Shown here in pieces: positions 63,446 to 64,000 of a DNA stretch of 64,000 bases. The stretch is from contig NZ_CP196351.1 in the NCBI RefSeq assembly GCF_051668705.1, positions 2,480,001 through 2,544,000 of the forward strand, given 5' to 3'. Each line of letters opens with the position of its first letter. Position 1 is the stretch's first letter. The notes under the pieces were generated by a model. It was not told the origin of the DNA and did no database searches. It saw nothing but the letters and a program-made list of their open reading frames with translations. The translations under genes were made by a program, and so were the position numbers. This stretch comes from Alterisphingorhabdus sp051668705 (GTDB lineage: Bacteria > Pseudomonadota > Alphaproteobacteria > Sphingomonadales > Sphingomonadaceae).

Positions 63446-64000
63446 ATGGGCAGGAAAACCGGCACTCGGCATCCGCATCTGATGCGCCGAAATAATGTTT
63501 TCTACGTGCGGTTTCGTATTCCCAAACAACTTGCACTTAAGCTAGGTATAAGAGAACTTTGTAGATCGCTACGTACCTCTGATCTTCCAACCGCCAAGAT
63601 CAAAACAATCACGGCTACCTTTTGGTTTACCGAAACAATAGCTATATTGGAAAAGATGACATCTCCGACCCGAATTGATTTAGAAAATGCTGCAAGAGAG
63701 TTTTTTGAAACTCTGCAGAAGCAAATTGACCAACCACGGGATTTCATGTCGGATCAATCTGGCATGGAAATGGATCATCAGTTAGAGCTTTCTTACACTG
63801 AGATTGCGAAGCTTGACCAAGCAATTGCCTCTAACCAGTTTGACGATGTTGAAACACAAGATAGCATCCATGAACTCGAGAAACTCGTCGAAAATGAAAT
63901 AAGTAACACCGACAGAACGTTGGTGCTGCAGTTGATTGCAAGAGCAAAACGCCAGCAACTCCGGTATTTCATTCATCAATTATCGGAGCCATTGAAAGAC
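63446..64000 (+). CDS. Second tyrosine recombinase, N-terminal part (DUF6538-like), cut by window edge
   Basis: 185 codons visible from ATG 63446 (MGRKTGTRHPHLMRRNNVFY). YVRFRIPKQLALKLGIRELC, then RSLRTSDLPTAKIK, is the N-terminal DUF6538/SAM-like start of a phage-type integrase. The rest (FETLQKQI, SYTEIAKLDQAIASNQ) is helical. The catalytic domain is outside the window. It begins 87 bp after the tRNA 3' end, where integrases of tRNA-targeting elements are expected, so a second element probably follows in tandem. Confidence 0.75.
   Translation, partial: MGRKTGTRHPHLMRRNNVFYVRFRIPKQLALKLGIRELCRSLRTSDLPTAKIKTITATFWFTETIAILEKMTSPTRIDLENAAREFFETLQKQIDQPRDFMSDQSGMEMDHQLELSYTEIAKLDQAIASNQFDDVETQDSIHELEKLVENEISNTDRTLVLQLIARAKRQQLRYFIHQLSEPLKD

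Overview
The window looks like an alphaproteobacterial chromosome, most likely Sphingomonadales (a lower-GC genus such as Sphingorhabdus or Parasphingorhabdus). This is inferred from protein style, the metF / split-metH cluster behind an ArsR-methyltransferase regulator, NrtS, and a sphingomonad-type trb conjugation module. It divides into a chromosomal part (1 to about 29.8 kb) and an integrated conjugative element (about 29.8 to 63.3 kb). A second, truncated integrase gene follows at the right edge.

Chromosomal part. Left to right: hflK/hflC (membrane protease modulator), an Mrp-type Fe-S carrier ATPase, an orphan Tat-exported IorB-like molybdoenzyme subunit, hemH, a HerA/YjgR-like ATPase, a cytochrome b561-YceI fusion, a VOC protein and uvrB. 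Next come a three-gene RAMA-like/HigB/HigA module, an entericidin-like lipoprotein missed by long-ORF searches, a repeat-like stretch, nrtS, a redoxin and a DsbD-like reductase, and a beta-helix protein. The methionine cycle follows as one minus-strand operon: ArsR-methyltransferase regulator, metF, metH N-part, metH C-part. Two overlapping small lipoproteins, a class A beta-lactamase-like lipoprotein, a DUF3617-like protein, hslO (Hsp33) and argD-argF end the core.

Integrated element. The 5' half of a tRNA-Arg(CCG) gene (29781-29822) and its matching 3' half (63315-63359) lie 33.5 kb apart and share a 10-bp core in the anticodon loop. Joining them at the core gives a perfect 77-nt tRNA, so these are the element ends. 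The element carries its own intact tRNA-Arg(CCG) (29961-30037) with a different acceptor stem. AGGTATCAC-type repeats at both ends are probable arm sites for the tyrosine integrase at the right end. Contents: a small-enzyme cargo block with an AraC regulator (30.2-34.9 kb); ardC, DUF736, DUF2285, a HTH protein, DUF2840, traF and a VirD2-like relaxase (35-42.4 kb); a HipB-HipA-HEPN-like triad (42.5-45.1 kb); traG, a CopG-like gene and trbBCDEJLFGI with DUF2274 and DUF736 (45.4-57.5 kb); a self-contained HTH / N6-adenine methyltransferase / PD-(D/E)XK-like nuclease operon (57.6-61.8 kb); and the integrase.

How it fits together. The element has the visible parts expected for excision, mobilisation and MPF-T conjugation, but no repA, parA or trbK is seen in the usual places. 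Two selfish-type modules (hipBA plus a HEPN-like gene, and the methyltransferase/nuclease operon with a palindromic operator) and the replacement tRNA may stabilise it in the host. The best candidates for undescribed biology are the HipBA-HEPN triad, the HTH/MTase/nuclease operon, and the tRNA-breaking, tRNA-replacing integration.
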